From CALLMM01 sp964429855 (GTDB lineage: Bacteria > Armatimonadota > Chthonomonadetes > Chthonomonadales > CAJBBX01): a DNA stretch of 64,000 nt. Each line of letters starts with the position of its first letter. Within the stretch, counting starts at the first letter, position 1. The stretch covers positions 29,915 through 93,914 of the forward strand of contig CAYSDM010000010.1 of NCBI GenBank assembly GCA_964429855.1, in the 5' to 3' direction. The notes under the pieces are model-generated. The model saw nothing but the letters and a program-made list of their open reading frames with translations. It did no database searches and had not been told where the DNA came from. Position numbers and translations under genes: made by a program. Below are positions 1-7,401 of the stretch, one piece after another.

Positions 1-1499
1 CCGGTGTCTATGTTCGTGCCCTGCATCTCATGCACCCGCGCGCGAAGACGATGATCCGTCTGGATCGTATGAACGACATTATGGCTGTCTCTCCATGCAT
101 CAGACCCGAAAAGACGGTTCAGCAACGTCTCCATGTGGAGAATCGCCTCATGGTGCTTGCGGGAGTTGAGGAGCGCGGAGGTCAGGTTATATCGCGCCCA
201 GATGCTGTCGGGATCGTAGCGCACAAAGACTCGCGCCGCTATCTCCTCATTTTTCCACAGACCGACTCCCCACAGGGTCAGCCCGCCCCACCAGAGAACC
301 AGACCGACGACGGCCGCGACTCGGATGACAGACCGACGACGAAGCAAAATGGAGGACGATTCGGATGGCATTTCCGATTCATTCGACGGCTCTTTTTGTT
401 TTAGCGTCTGACTTCCCAGTCTGAAAAGTCCCCAGGCTAGCAGCGCGGCAGCCCCCAGACCTGCCACGCCTGCGCGATAGGGAGTGACCAGCATGGAGGG
501 AACCGGGTAGAGGTTGCTGACCAGCAGCAGGGTTGTAAGAATGAATGCCACGAACCAGGCAGCAGCCGGTTCCTGGCGCAGCCACCGCAGCAGTAACCAG
601 ACGGTGAGAAGCGCGATGACGGCTCCTGAGGCGACGGGCAGAACTCCGGCGCGCACGAAACCTCCCAGACTCATGGTATGCATCCACTGCGGAGTAGGCG
701 CGAAGAGCAGCAGGGTGTAGTAAACGATAGTACGCAGTGTCTGCGCCAGAATGTAGAGCAGGCTGTCTTCGATCTCCGACGGGGGACGGGGAACAATCTT
801 CAGCCACAATACAACAAACAGAAATGACGCCAGCGCAAAGGGAATTGTGTTCAGGATCGCGACCCGCTGCCATCCCGGCTCACGTTTGCCCCAGCACCAG
901 AAAGCCATCGGAACCAGGAGGATCGCCGGAAGCATCTGTTCTTTGGTGAAGACGGCCGCGGTAAACGCCAGGAGCGAACACCCGATCAGAACCTTCTGTG
1001 TTCTGCCCTCAGACTGTGCGCCGCACACCAGCGCCCATGCGAAGAGAGCCATCCAGAGGGCGCAGAGTGAGTCGGTTCGTCCTCCGATCCATGCAACCGC
1101 GCTGACCTGAACCGGTTGCAGCGCAAACAGCAGCCCGCCCAGCAGCGCAACAGATTTTCGTCGGAAAGCGGCGGACAGCAGTCCCATCAGCGCGGCGGTG
1201 GTGAAGACATGCAGCAGAATATTGCTCTGATGGTAGAGCAGAGGCGTCTGCCCATAGAAGGGACGCTCGATATAAAAGGAGGCAGAGACCAACGGACGAT
1301 AGTAGTTATGCAGGAAAGGGCGCGTGAAACATTCGGTGAAACGCCTGCCTCCGCCAATGGCAGAACCACTCATGATCTCATGGTCGTCCCAGATGAAGAC
1401 TCCATCCAGCGAACGCGCGTATACAAGCCCTGAAACCAACAGCACGATCCAGAAACCGATCTTCCAGGGCGACCATCGTCTATGCAGTGTGAAATGCAT
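1..1499 (-). CDS. GT-C / TMTC-type membrane glycosyltransferase, 3' end cut by window edge
   Basis: An open frame runs uninterrupted from the left edge to an ATG at 1499, preceded by GGAGGGAG about 10 nt upstream; 499 residues are visible. It begins MHFTLHRRW, then a membrane segment, then WDDHEIM near residue 39, which matches the luminal acidic motif of PMT/TMTC-type GT-C enzymes. YRPLVSASFY and YHQSNILLHV follow, both typical of this family. At least eight hydrophobic segments are visible, and the last 100 residues read as the start of a soluble helical (TPR-like) domain (RVFVRYDPDSIWARYNL). Such proteins usually transfer sugar from a lipid-linked donor at the outer face of the membrane; the substrate here is unknown. 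The gene is transcribed out of the window, so its C-terminus is not seen. Confidence 0.8.
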   Translation of the reverse strand, partial: MHFTLHRRWSPWKIGFWIVLLVSGLVYARSLDGVFIWDDHEIMSGSAIGGGRRFTECFTRPFLHNYYRPLVSASFYIERPFYGQTPLLYHQSNILLHVFTTAALMGLLSAAFRRKSVALLGGLLFALQPVQVSAVAWIGGRTDSLCALWMALFAWALVCGAQSEGRTQKVLIGCSLLAFTAAVFTKEQMLPAILLVPMAFWCWGKREPGWQRVAILNTIPFALASFLFVVLWLKIVPRPPSEIEDSLLYILAQTLRTIVYYTLLLFAPTPQWMHTMSLGGFVRAGVLPVASGAVIALLTVWLLLRWLRQEPAAAWFVAFILTTLLLVSNLYPVPSMLVTPYRAGVAGLGAAALLAWGLFRLGSQTLKQKEPSNESEMPSESSSILLRRRSVIRVAAVVGLVLWWGGLTLWGVGLWKNEEIAARVFVRYDPDSIWARYNLTSALLNSRKHHEAILHMETLLNRLFGSDAWRDSHNVVHTIQTDHRLRARVHEMQGTNIDT

Positions 1500-1583
1500 T
1501 CCTATACGCTCCCTCCGTGATTCTACCAGTTCTCCTTCAAGGTAAACGGCGGTATCGTCTAACTGTCCGGCTACGCTCACAAT

Positions 1584-1617
1584 GACATCCATCCAGACTA
1601 TCTTGACGACGCTCTAG
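1584..1617 (-). repeat. solitary 34-bp MITE end
   Basis: Read on the minus strand this is a 34-bp copy of the terminal sequence seen at 35094-35127 and at both ends of the 44217-44414 element. It starts CTAG and ends GGATGGATGTC. Just outside its inner end, 1574-1588 (CGCTCACAATGACAT) looks like a decayed piece of the element core. The other end is not recognisable, so this is a remnant. It lies in the roughly 300-bp space between the glycosyltransferase and the TetR gene. Confidence 0.7.
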
Positions 1618-1708
1618 ATTATTGGCATTTCTCGCAGGAAATTACTGCTTATGACAGAGATGCGTCCAGGAGATATTTTGTATGAATAAAAATATCCATC
1701 TCATGCTC

Positions 1709-1737
1709 TTGACAGTATCCAGAGAGTGTACTATACT
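1709..1737 (+). promoter_or_regulatory. near-consensus sigma-70 promoter for the TetR gene
   Basis: TTGACA at 1709-1714 and TATACT at 1732-1737 are separated by exactly 17 nt. This is the best housekeeping-type promoter in the window. It lies about 60 nt upstream of the TetR-family start codon and points toward it. Confidence 0.75.
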
Positions 1738-1753
1738 ATCAATGCATTAGGAC

Positions 1754-1766
1754 GTAGTGGTACTAC
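1754..1766. promoter_or_regulatory. possible TetR operator (inverted repeat)
   Basis: GTAGT-GGT-ACTAC is a perfect 5-bp inverted repeat with a 3-nt centre. It sits between the promoter at 1709-1737 and the ATG at 1799, where an autorepressing TetR protein would bind. It is short, so chance cannot be excluded. Confidence 0.35.
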
Positions 1767-1798
1767 CTACTCTGTATCGTCTGGATGAGCATTTCTGT

Positions 1799-2395
1799 AT
1801 GAGCAATCGCGACAAGATACTTCAGGCTGCCTGTGAGCTTTTTTATCGTAACGGATATCGCGCAACCAGCATAGATGATATCATCGCCGCGGTGCATGTC
1901 AGCAAGAGCAATTTTTACTATCATTTTAAGACCAAGGAAGACCTGGGTATAGCCGTTGTCACCATGCGGAAAGAGGAGTTTCTGAGCGTTCTGGCGGGAA
2001 CCCTGTGTAAGACCGAAGCCTCCCCGATGGAGCGGTTGCAACTCTTTTTCACCTGGATGCAGGAGTGCCAGAGCGCTCATCTGCGCAAACACGGCTGCCC
2101 GTTTGGCAATCTGGTGATCGAGATCGCCGATCACAGCGAACGGCTGCGCTGCAAGCTCAGCGAGATTTTCTTCTCCTTTACGGCTCGCTTCGCGGAATTG
2201 ATCGCCGACGGTCAGGATCGCGGAGAGTTCCGTCGGGATATTGATCCCGTAGCGGCGGCGGGATTGGTGGTACAGACCATTCAGGGGATGTATCTGATGA
2301 GCAAGTGTCACCAGTCCGCAGAGGCGATTGAGAACAGCATCCGGCTGCTGCTGCGTCTGCTGGAAAAGACGCCGGAATCTCCTGCAAGAGTCTGA
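1799..2395 (+). CDS. TetR/AcrR family transcriptional regulator
   Basis: A 198-residue one-domain repressor. Residues 1-50 form the TetR DNA-binding domain: RDKILQAACELFYRNGYRAT, then SIDDIIAAVHVSKSNFYYHF, the usual recognition helix followed by the YYHFKTKEDL motif. The rest is an all-helical ligand-binding and dimerisation domain resembling the AcuR-like C-terminal family (GCPFGNLVIEIADHSERLR). A GTG at 1757 would add 14 residues that do not resemble the family, so the ATG at 1799 is chosen. It sits behind a strong promoter with a small inverted repeat, suggesting autoregulation. No efflux or enzyme gene is adjacent, so the regulated target is unknown. Confidence 0.88.
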   Translation: MSNRDKILQAACELFYRNGYRATSIDDIIAAVHVSKSNFYYHFKTKEDLGIAVVTMRKEEFLSVLAGTLCKTEASPMERLQLFFTWMQECQSAHLRKHGCPFGNLVIEIADHSERLRCKLSEIFFSFTARFAELIADGQDRGEFRRDIDPVAAAGLVVQTIQGMYLMSKCHQSAEAIENSIRLLLRLLEKTPESPARV

Positions 2396-2421
2396 AGCGT
2401 TGTACTTTTTTCTTAACGTGA

Positions 2422-2448
2422 TGAAACCTTTCGGTATTTAGCATCGTC
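2422..2448 (+). promoter_or_regulatory. candidate ECF-sigma promoter (autoregulatory)
   Basis: TGAAAC at 2422-2427 and CGTC at 2445-2448 are 17 nt apart, close to the TGAAAC-N16-CGTA/CGTC pattern known for SigW/SigM-type ECF factors. It lies about 70 nt upstream of the ECF sigma gene, and these factors commonly transcribe themselves. Confidence 0.5.
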
Positions 2449-2517
2449 AAATAGGTAGAAACAGTCAGTCCTAGTCGCACTTGCAGAGAGAACTATTTTC
2501 AGCAACAGGACAAGCAA

Positions 2518-3129
2518 ATGACCTCCGAAAATACTTTGCCTGATGACAGAAGCAGCATTCGCTCAGAGTTTGAGACGCTCGTTGCCCGGACGAAACGACA
2601 GGCTTATAATATGGCATATCGTATGACCGGAAATCGCGAGGATGCCGAGGACCTGACACAGGAAGCCTACCTGCGCGCTTTTCGCTCGTTTGAAAAGTAC
2701 AATCGTTCCCTGCCGTTTGAAAACTGGTTCTTCCGCATTCTATCGAACCTGTTTGTGGATGGACTTCGGCGAAAGCCGAAACAGACTCCGCTCTCCCTGA
2801 ACCAGCCGGTGAATGCAAACATGGGAGAAGACGAGTATATGCTGGAGATCGCGGACGAAGAGAGCAATCCGGAGGATCAGCTTCTAAAGCAGGTGATGGA
2901 TGAGCGGCTTCAGCGCGCTCTCGCGTCGCTCCCCGCCGAATTTCGCACCGCGGTGCTGTTGTGTGACGTGGAAGAGATGAGCTATCAACAGATTGCTGAG
3001 AGGATGCAGACGAGCATCGGAACCGTCCGCTCCCGCATCCATCGCGGACGATTGATGCTGCGTAAATATATGCTGCAGGACACCGCTCCGCCCCGTCGCG
3101 CTCCTGCGCTTAAGCCGCTGGCTATTTAA
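2518..3129 (+). CDS. ECF-type RNA polymerase sigma factor
   Basis: A 203-residue sigma-70 family protein of the SigE/RpoE class. Region 2 spans about residues 20-90 (ARTKRQAYNMAYRMTGNRED, then DLTQEAYLRAFRSFEKY and FENWFFRILSNLFVDGLRR). A variable acidic linker follows. Region 4 spans about 120-180, with the helix-turn-helix MSYQQIAERMQTSIGTVRSR and RGRLMLRKYM. The start ATG follows ACAGGACAAGCAA. No anti-sigma factor gene follows: the next gene is a DNA methyltransferase behind a terminator. Control must therefore come from elsewhere, from the basic proline-rich tail (about 185-203), or from transcription alone. Confidence 0.92.
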   Translation: MTSENTLPDDRSSIRSEFETLVARTKRQAYNMAYRMTGNREDAEDLTQEAYLRAFRSFEKYNRSLPFENWFFRILSNLFVDGLRRKPKQTPLSLNQPVNANMGEDEYMLEIADEESNPEDQLLKQVMDERLQRALASLPAEFRTAVLLCDVEEMSYQQIAERMQTSIGTVRSRIHRGRLMLRKYMLQDTAPPRRAPALKPLAI

Positions 3130-3145
3130 TTGCAGACGCTTTGAC

Positions 3146-3184
3146 AGCCGCTCGCACGGTAGAGAGTGCGGGCGGCTTTTGTTT
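3146..3184 (+). terminator. intrinsic terminator after the ECF sigma gene
   Basis: A 12-bp stem (AGCCGCTCGCAC with GTGCGGGCGGCT, one G-U pair) and an 8-nt loop run into TTTTGTTTT. It separates the sigma gene from the methyltransferase. Confidence 0.85.
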
Positions 3185-3226
3185 TATACGACAGGGTTTC
3201 ACCCTGCCGATGTCGAAACTGGGAGT

Positions 3227-4330
3227 ATGTCAGATTGCCTGCCCATCAACCAGGTGTTACAGGGTGACTGCATCGAGTTAATGAACGCGCTGCCGCCTCG
3301 CTGCGTGGACCTCGTCTTTGCAGACCCGCCTTACAACCTTCAGTTGAACGGCGAGTTATGGCGCCCCAACATGACAAAGGTGGACGCAGCGGATGACGAC
3401 TGGGATCAATTTAGTTCTTTTGAGGAGTACGACGCCTTCACGCAGTCGTGGCTGACGGCGGCGCGGCGAATCCTCAAAGATACCGGCACGATCTGGGTCA
3501 TCGGCTCCTACCACAACATCTATCGCGTGGGAAAGATCATGATGGATCTGGGATACTGGATACTCAACGATGTGGTCTGGATCAAGAGCAATCCGACGCC
3601 TCAGATGAAGGGAGTGCGCTTCTGTAACGCCCATGAGACGCTGCTCTGGGCAAAGAAGTCGAAGGAGCAGGCGAAGTATACGTTTCACTACCGGGCGATG
3701 AAGGCCGGCAACGAAGATAGGCAGATGCGCTCGGACTGGTATATTCCGATCTGTTCCGGGCGAGAACGCCTGACGGTGAACGGAGCTAAAGCCCACACTA
3801 CCCAGAAACCGGAGGCGCTGCTGCGACGAGTCATCCTCTCCACGTCCAACCCGGGAGACCTGATTTTCGATCCGTTCTGCGGAACCGGAACGACGGCCGC
3901 AGTGGCCAAACAGTTAGGGCGCAGGTACTTAACTGTGGATCTGGATGCGACGTATGTTCGTGTCGCTTGTGAGCGCATAGCAAACACACAACCATCTATG
4001 GTGTTTCCTGACAATTGCGATTGGGTAGATGCTCCCCGCTCGCGCATTCCCTTCCTCTATTTTGTAGAGAGCGGGCAGCTTCCGGCGGGAGAGACGCTCT
4101 GGCTGAAGGGCAGCGAGATCACCGCAACCGTTCAGGCAGATGGCAGCATTGTAGCCAACGGAGTTCGCGGCTCCATACACAAAGTCGGGGCGCGCTGCCT
4201 GAATCTACCCGCCTGCAACGGCTGGACACACTGGCACTATCGGGATCCGGAAACCGGTGCGCTTCGACCGCTGGATGATCTGCGCGGTAAATCCAACGGG
4301 AGCGAACCGGCCCCGGATCGAGAGGAGTAG
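3227..4330 (+). CDS. ccrM: CcrM-like GANTC-type N6-adenine DNA methyltransferase
   Basis: A 367-residue beta-class methyltransferase. The order is DPPY (33-36), the target region, then the SAM-binding DPFCGTGT (215-222). It matches Caulobacter CcrM closely throughout: QGDCIELMNALP, ADPPYNLQL, KVDA..D.WDQF, IWVIGSYHNI, MRSDW.IP.C and TQKPEALL.RVILST. It also carries the CcrM-type C-terminal domain (about 275-352) ending PACNGWTHWHY. CcrM methylates adenine in GANTC, so this is the predicted specificity. No restriction enzyme is nearby, so it looks like an orphan, possibly regulatory enzyme. A TTG at 3179 lies inside the terminator; the ATG at 3227 begins MSDCLPINQV and fits the family, although GGGAG lies only 1 nt from it. 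Confidence 0.9.
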   Translation: MSDCLPINQVLQGDCIELMNALPPRCVDLVFADPPYNLQLNGELWRPNMTKVDAADDDWDQFSSFEEYDAFTQSWLTAARRILKDTGTIWVIGSYHNIYRVGKIMMDLGYWILNDVVWIKSNPTPQMKGVRFCNAHETLLWAKKSKEQAKYTFHYRAMKAGNEDRQMRSDWYIPICSGRERLTVNGAKAHTTQKPEALLRRVILSTSNPGDLIFDPFCGTGTTAAVAKQLGRRYLTVDLDATYVRVACERIANTQPSMVFPDNCDWVDAPRSRIPFLYFVESGQLPAGETLWLKGSEITATVQADGSIVANGVRGSIHKVGARCLNLPACNGWTHWHYRDPETGALRPLDDLRGKSNGSEPAPDREE

Positions 4331-4334
4331 ACCC

Positions 4335-5099
4335 ATGCATATCGGCATTGTCACCTATAATGTCGCCAGAGACTGGGACCTGGAGACCCTTCTCAAAATC
4401 TGCCGGGAGTCCGGGATGGAGGGCGTTGAGTTTCGCACCACGCACGCGCACGGCGTCGAACCCTCTCTGACGGCGGAGCAGCGAAAAGAGGTACGGCAAA
4501 AGTGCGCGGATGCCGGTCTGAAGCAGACCAGTCTGGGGTCGGTCTGCGAGTTTCATTCGCCCGATCCCGCGGTGGTAAAGCAGAATATTGAGACCTGCCG
4601 TCAGTTTGTGCGGCTGGCGCACGACATTGGCGCGCGCGGGGTTAAGGTGAGACCGAACGGACTGCCGAAGGAGGTTCCACAAGAGAAGACGCTGGAGCAG
4701 ATCGGAAGAGCATTGATCGAGTGCGGGCAGTTTGCGCGGGAGCATGGCGTCGAGATATGGATGGAGGTGCATGGCGGGGGCACACAGATCCCGGCAAATT
4801 GTCGCAAAATCATGGACGCCTGCGGTCATCCGAGCGTGGGGATCACCTGGAACTCCAACGCGACGGATGTGGCGAACGGCTCAGTCCGCGAGGCTTTCGA
4901 TCTGCTGAAACCCTATATTCTCTGTTGTCATATCACCGAACTCTGGAACGACTATCCCTATCGAGAGCTTTTCCGGCTTCTGAAAGTGGAGAATTATGAC
5001 CGGTTCACTCTCTGCGAGATAGGCGCATCCATCAAAGCGGAGGATGGAATTCCCTTCCTGCGTTGTTATCGCGGTCTCTGGCGCGCTCTGCAGGGGTAA
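4335..5099 (+). CDS. sugar phosphate isomerase/epimerase-like TIM-barrel protein
   Basis: A 254-residue xylose-isomerase-like (AP endonuclease 2 fold) barrel. It begins MHIGIVTYNVARDWDLETLL and contains GMEGVEFRTTHAHG near residue 30, GARGVKVRPNGLP, a metal-site-like IWMEVHGGG, VGITWNSNATD and a late CEIGAS. These are the alternating strands carrying the usual Glu, His and Asp ligands. GAGAGGAG lies 7 nt before the ATG, and only 4 nt separate it from the methyltransferase stop, so the two are probably co-transcribed although functionally unrelated. The family acts on small sugars or sugar acids such as inosose or hydroxypyruvate; the substrate is not predictable here. Confidence 0.82.
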   Translation: MHIGIVTYNVARDWDLETLLKICRESGMEGVEFRTTHAHGVEPSLTAEQRKEVRQKCADAGLKQTSLGSVCEFHSPDPAVVKQNIETCRQFVRLAHDIGARGVKVRPNGLPKEVPQEKTLEQIGRALIECGQFAREHGVEIWMEVHGGGTQIPANCRKIMDACGHPSVGITWNSNATDVANGSVREAFDLLKPYILCCHITELWNDYPYRELFRLLKVENYDRFTLCEIGASIKAEDGIPFLRCYRGLWRALQG

Positions 5100-5119
5100 G
5101 CGCAGAGTCGTTCGGGAAA

Positions 5120-5141
5120 AGGCGGAGCCATTTGTCCGCCT
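5120..5141 (+). terminator. hairpin after the TIM-barrel gene, no U-tract
   Basis: AGGCGGA and TCCGCCT form a 7-bp stem with an 8-nt loop 20 nt after the stop. There is no T run, so it may be a weak terminator or an RNA 3'-end stabiliser. Confidence 0.35.
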
Positions 5142-5353
5142 CTATGCTTCGCATGTGCGCTCATACCCTCTTCTTAAGCATGAGTCCATGGATAACCCTC
5201 TTTCCCGCTCTTCCTCCCCTTCAGTTCTTACCCCATTCCGGCAATAATTAGGTTGCTGAGAGTTCAGGATCAGCGAAGGTGCCTGTTTCTCGGCTCCAAA
5301 AATAGCGGATTCGGCGGCGAATGGTGGGCACGAACGCCGTCTCCGGAAGAGCC

Positions 5354-6691
5354 ATGACTATAGGAAATAGCCGTCGTATGACGGATGAAGAGATAAATGT
5401 CCTGCTGGGTGAGTACAAGCTTTCTCGCAGTCAGGAGATAAGAGATCGTATTATCATGCAGTTTGCGAATCTGGTCGAAAGCGTCGCAAGACGCTTCACT
5501 GGAGTCGCTGATTCGGTTGAAGATCTGACTCAAGAAGGCTATATCGGGCTGATAACGGCGGTAGAGGGGTATAAGGCGGAGAAGGGCGTAAAATTCAGCA
5601 CCTATGCGACGCACTTCGTCATCGGGCAGATCAAACATCATCTGCGTGATCGCGGGAAGATCATCAAGGAACCGGCATGGCTTCAGGAGTTGAACCAGCG
5701 CGTGACTCGCGTAATCGAGTCGCTGGCGCAGGATCTGGGACGGATTCCGACTCATGCGGAGATCGCGCAGACGATGGGCATGGCGGAGGAGGATATCGCC
5801 GAACTACTTACCACGCGAGAGGTTTTCAAAGTCGCCTCCCTGGATGGAGGGGGGGAAGAGGGGGAGGATGCGAACTCCTCTTATGACATGGACCGCGTTC
5901 GCGCGGATCGGCGGGTCGAGCTTGATCTTCCAGTGGAAGAGAAGCTGGTGCTGAAAACCGCTCTGGAGAAGTTGAAAGACCTGGAACAGACAGTTCTCGG
6001 CGAATTCTACTTCAAAGAGCGCAACCAGACGGAGATCGCTAGAAGTCTGGGCATCTCCTGCAACTATGTGTCTCATATACTGCGAAACTCAACGAAGAAA
6101 CTGAAGAAAATTCTGGTCAGTGATGAGTTGAAGGAGGCGCAGATTGAACTGGCTCTGATGCGTCGGCGACTGGAGGAGCAGACCCAGTTCATTGAAGAGA
6201 ACACCGTCATTGACCCGATGACGCACCTCTATAACCGGAGCTACTTTGACAGCCGCCTGGAAGAAGAGATCAATCGCGCCAATCGTCATCAGTACCCGGT
6301 GTCAGCGCTGCTGCTGGCGCTGGACGGATACGAGCGTGTCAGCCGCGCCTACGGCACGCTTCGCGCAGAAGACATCCTGCGTCACTCCGCGCAGTTAATC
6401 CGGGGAACGGTGCGTCGGGTGGATATTATCACCCGATTTGATGCTCACACCTTTGGACTGATCCTGCCGCATACCGGCGGTACGGTGTCGGTAGTTGCAG
6501 AGCGTCTGGCGCGGACTCTGGGGGAGTGGATTCTGGCGGAGAAGCTGCATACGGGACGGGCTCCGCTGAACCTGATGATCGGGTTTTCGCACTACCCGGA
6601 GAAGGCGGCGTGCGCCGCCAGTCTGGTGCAGGAAGCCATAGAGTGCCTGTCTCCCGTGTTTATTAACGAGGATGCCTCGATGGCGGCATAG
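5354..6691 (+). CDS. sigma-70 family factor fused to a degenerate GGDEF domain
   Basis: A 445-residue two-part protein. Residues 1-255 are a SigB/SigF/FliA-like sigma factor: region 2 (VESVARRFTGVADSVEDLTQ, EGYIGLITAV, FSTYATHFVIGQIKHHLRDR), region 3 (PAWLQELNQRVTRVIESLAQ to about 152) and region 4 (LKDLEQTVLGEFYF, NQTEIARSLGISCNYVSHIL). A helix at 256-284 leads into a GGDEF-like domain at 285-445 (DPMTHLYNRSYFDSRLEEEI). The GGDEF signature reads DAHTF (363-367), and metal-site residues are partly lost (LLLALDGYERVS), so cyclase activity is not expected. It may be a nucleotide sensor or dimerisation module. The ATG at 5354 follows GGAAGAG; an ATG at 5321 lacks one. No anti-sigma gene adjoins. 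Confidence 0.9.
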   Translation: MTIGNSRRMTDEEINVLLGEYKLSRSQEIRDRIIMQFANLVESVARRFTGVADSVEDLTQEGYIGLITAVEGYKAEKGVKFSTYATHFVIGQIKHHLRDRGKIIKEPAWLQELNQRVTRVIESLAQDLGRIPTHAEIAQTMGMAEEDIAELLTTREVFKVASLDGGGEEGEDANSSYDMDRVRADRRVELDLPVEEKLVLKTALEKLKDLEQTVLGEFYFKERNQTEIARSLGISCNYVSHILRNSTKKLKKILVSDELKEAQIELALMRRRLEEQTQFIEENTVIDPMTHLYNRSYFDSRLEEEINRANRHQYPVSALLLALDGYERVSRAYGTLRAEDILRHSAQLIRGTVRRVDIITRFDAHTFGLILPHTGGTVSVVAERLARTLGEWILAEKLHTGRAPLNLMIGFSHYPEKAACAASLVQEAIECLSPVFINEDASMAA

Positions 6692-6730
6692 TCTGTTCCG
6701 CGAAATCTTCCGTATCTATCCTGATGCACT

Positions 6731-6759
6731 GGCAGACCTCAGGTCTGCCTCTTTTTTTA
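6731..6759 (+). terminator. intrinsic terminator after the sigma-GGDEF gene
   Basis: GGCAGACC and GGTCTGCC pair over 8 bp with a TCAG loop, followed by TCTTTTTTT, 40 nt after the stop codon. Confidence 0.85.
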
Positions 6760-6878
6760 TCTCTACAGGAGACCAGTTTTTCTATCTCCCCTTTCCTCCC
6801 TCCGCCTGTTTCGGTATAATATCTGCGGATGAAGACGGCGTTGTATGCCGCCGCAACCTGCAGAAAGGAGCTAACTTC

Positions 6879-7319
6879 GTGCCAATCGTCATCAATCGCG
6901 CCGATAGCGGTGGAACCGGGAGCAAAAAGCCGGATAAGGGAACGTCGAAAGCAGCCGCCAGTAAGAAGAGCCAGAAAGTCGGAACCGGCGATCTCTCGGC
7001 ATCACAACAGAAGTTACTCCTGATTGGACTGTGTGTCGTAATCGTTGCAGCCGTTGCCTTTATTGGATGGTGGTCTTTCCTGCGCTCTACGCCGGATCAG
7101 ATCGAGACCCGGACGACCACCCGATTCCAGTCGGAAGGCTTACAGAACACGCGAATACCTGCGCCGGAAGCCGGTCCGGGAGTGGGACCGGGAACCCCGG
7201 GAGGGACGATGCAGCCCGGACAAACGGGAGGGACACCGGGTACATTCGGAGGGCTTCAGGGGAACAACGGCGCGCCGCCTCCAGGCTCGGATGAAGGCGA
7301 CGCGGATGAAAGGGATTGA
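6879..7319 (+). CDS. single-pass membrane protein with Gly/Pro-rich tail, function unknown
   Basis: 146 residues from a GTG start at 6879, which has AAAGGAG 8 nt upstream and TATAAT at 6815-6820. The same frame is open further upstream but crosses the promoter and terminator, so it is not used. A Lys/Ser-rich cytoplasmic part (about 1-45: KKPDKGTSKAAASKKSQK) precedes one membrane segment (about 50-72, LLLIGLCVVIVAAVAFIGWW). An outer tail of about 70 residues follows, rich in Gly, Pro, Gln and Thr and ending in an acidic SDEGDADERD. No enzyme motif is seen. It is monocistronic, with terminators on both sides. Confidence 0.7.
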   Translation: MPIVINRADSGGTGSKKPDKGTSKAAASKKSQKVGTGDLSASQQKLLLIGLCVVIVAAVAFIGWWSFLRSTPDQIETRTTTRFQSEGLQNTRIPAPEAGPGVGPGTPGGTMQPGQTGGTPGTFGGLQGNNGAPPPGSDEGDADERD

Positions 7320-7342
7320 GGTCACAAATCCCGCCCAACTCA

Positions 7343-7374
7343 AAACCGGGAGGACAACGGTGTCCTCCCGGTTT
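7343..7374. terminator. bidirectional terminator between convergent genes
   Basis: A perfect 14-bp stem (AAACCGGGAGGACA with TGTCCTCCCGGTTT) and an ACGG loop lie between the stops at 7319 (+) and 7402 (-). Confidence 0.85.
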
Positions 7375-7401
7375 CATGTTATTTCAGCAGGGGCGCCCCG
7401 A

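Noticed and set aside
379..873. Minus-strand open frame of 164 codons
   Set aside because: It is a shadow of the glycosyltransferase, which is open in another minus frame from 1499 to the window edge and has membrane segments and family motifs.
1757..1798. Longer TetR start at GTG 1757
   Set aside because: The extra 14 residues do not fit the family, and the GTG falls inside the inverted repeat proposed as operator.
3179..3226. Longer methyltransferase start at TTG 3179
   Set aside because: It lies in the T tract of the terminator and adds residues not found in CcrM.
5100..5320. Riboswitch or small RNA before the sigma-GGDEF gene
   Set aside because: Only one weak hairpin is visible; no conserved c-di-GMP or other riboswitch core could be recognised.
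6672..6878. Longer start for the Gly/Pro-rich membrane protein
   Set aside because: It would overlap the end of the sigma gene and read through a terminator and promoter; GTG 6879 has a clear AAAGGAG.
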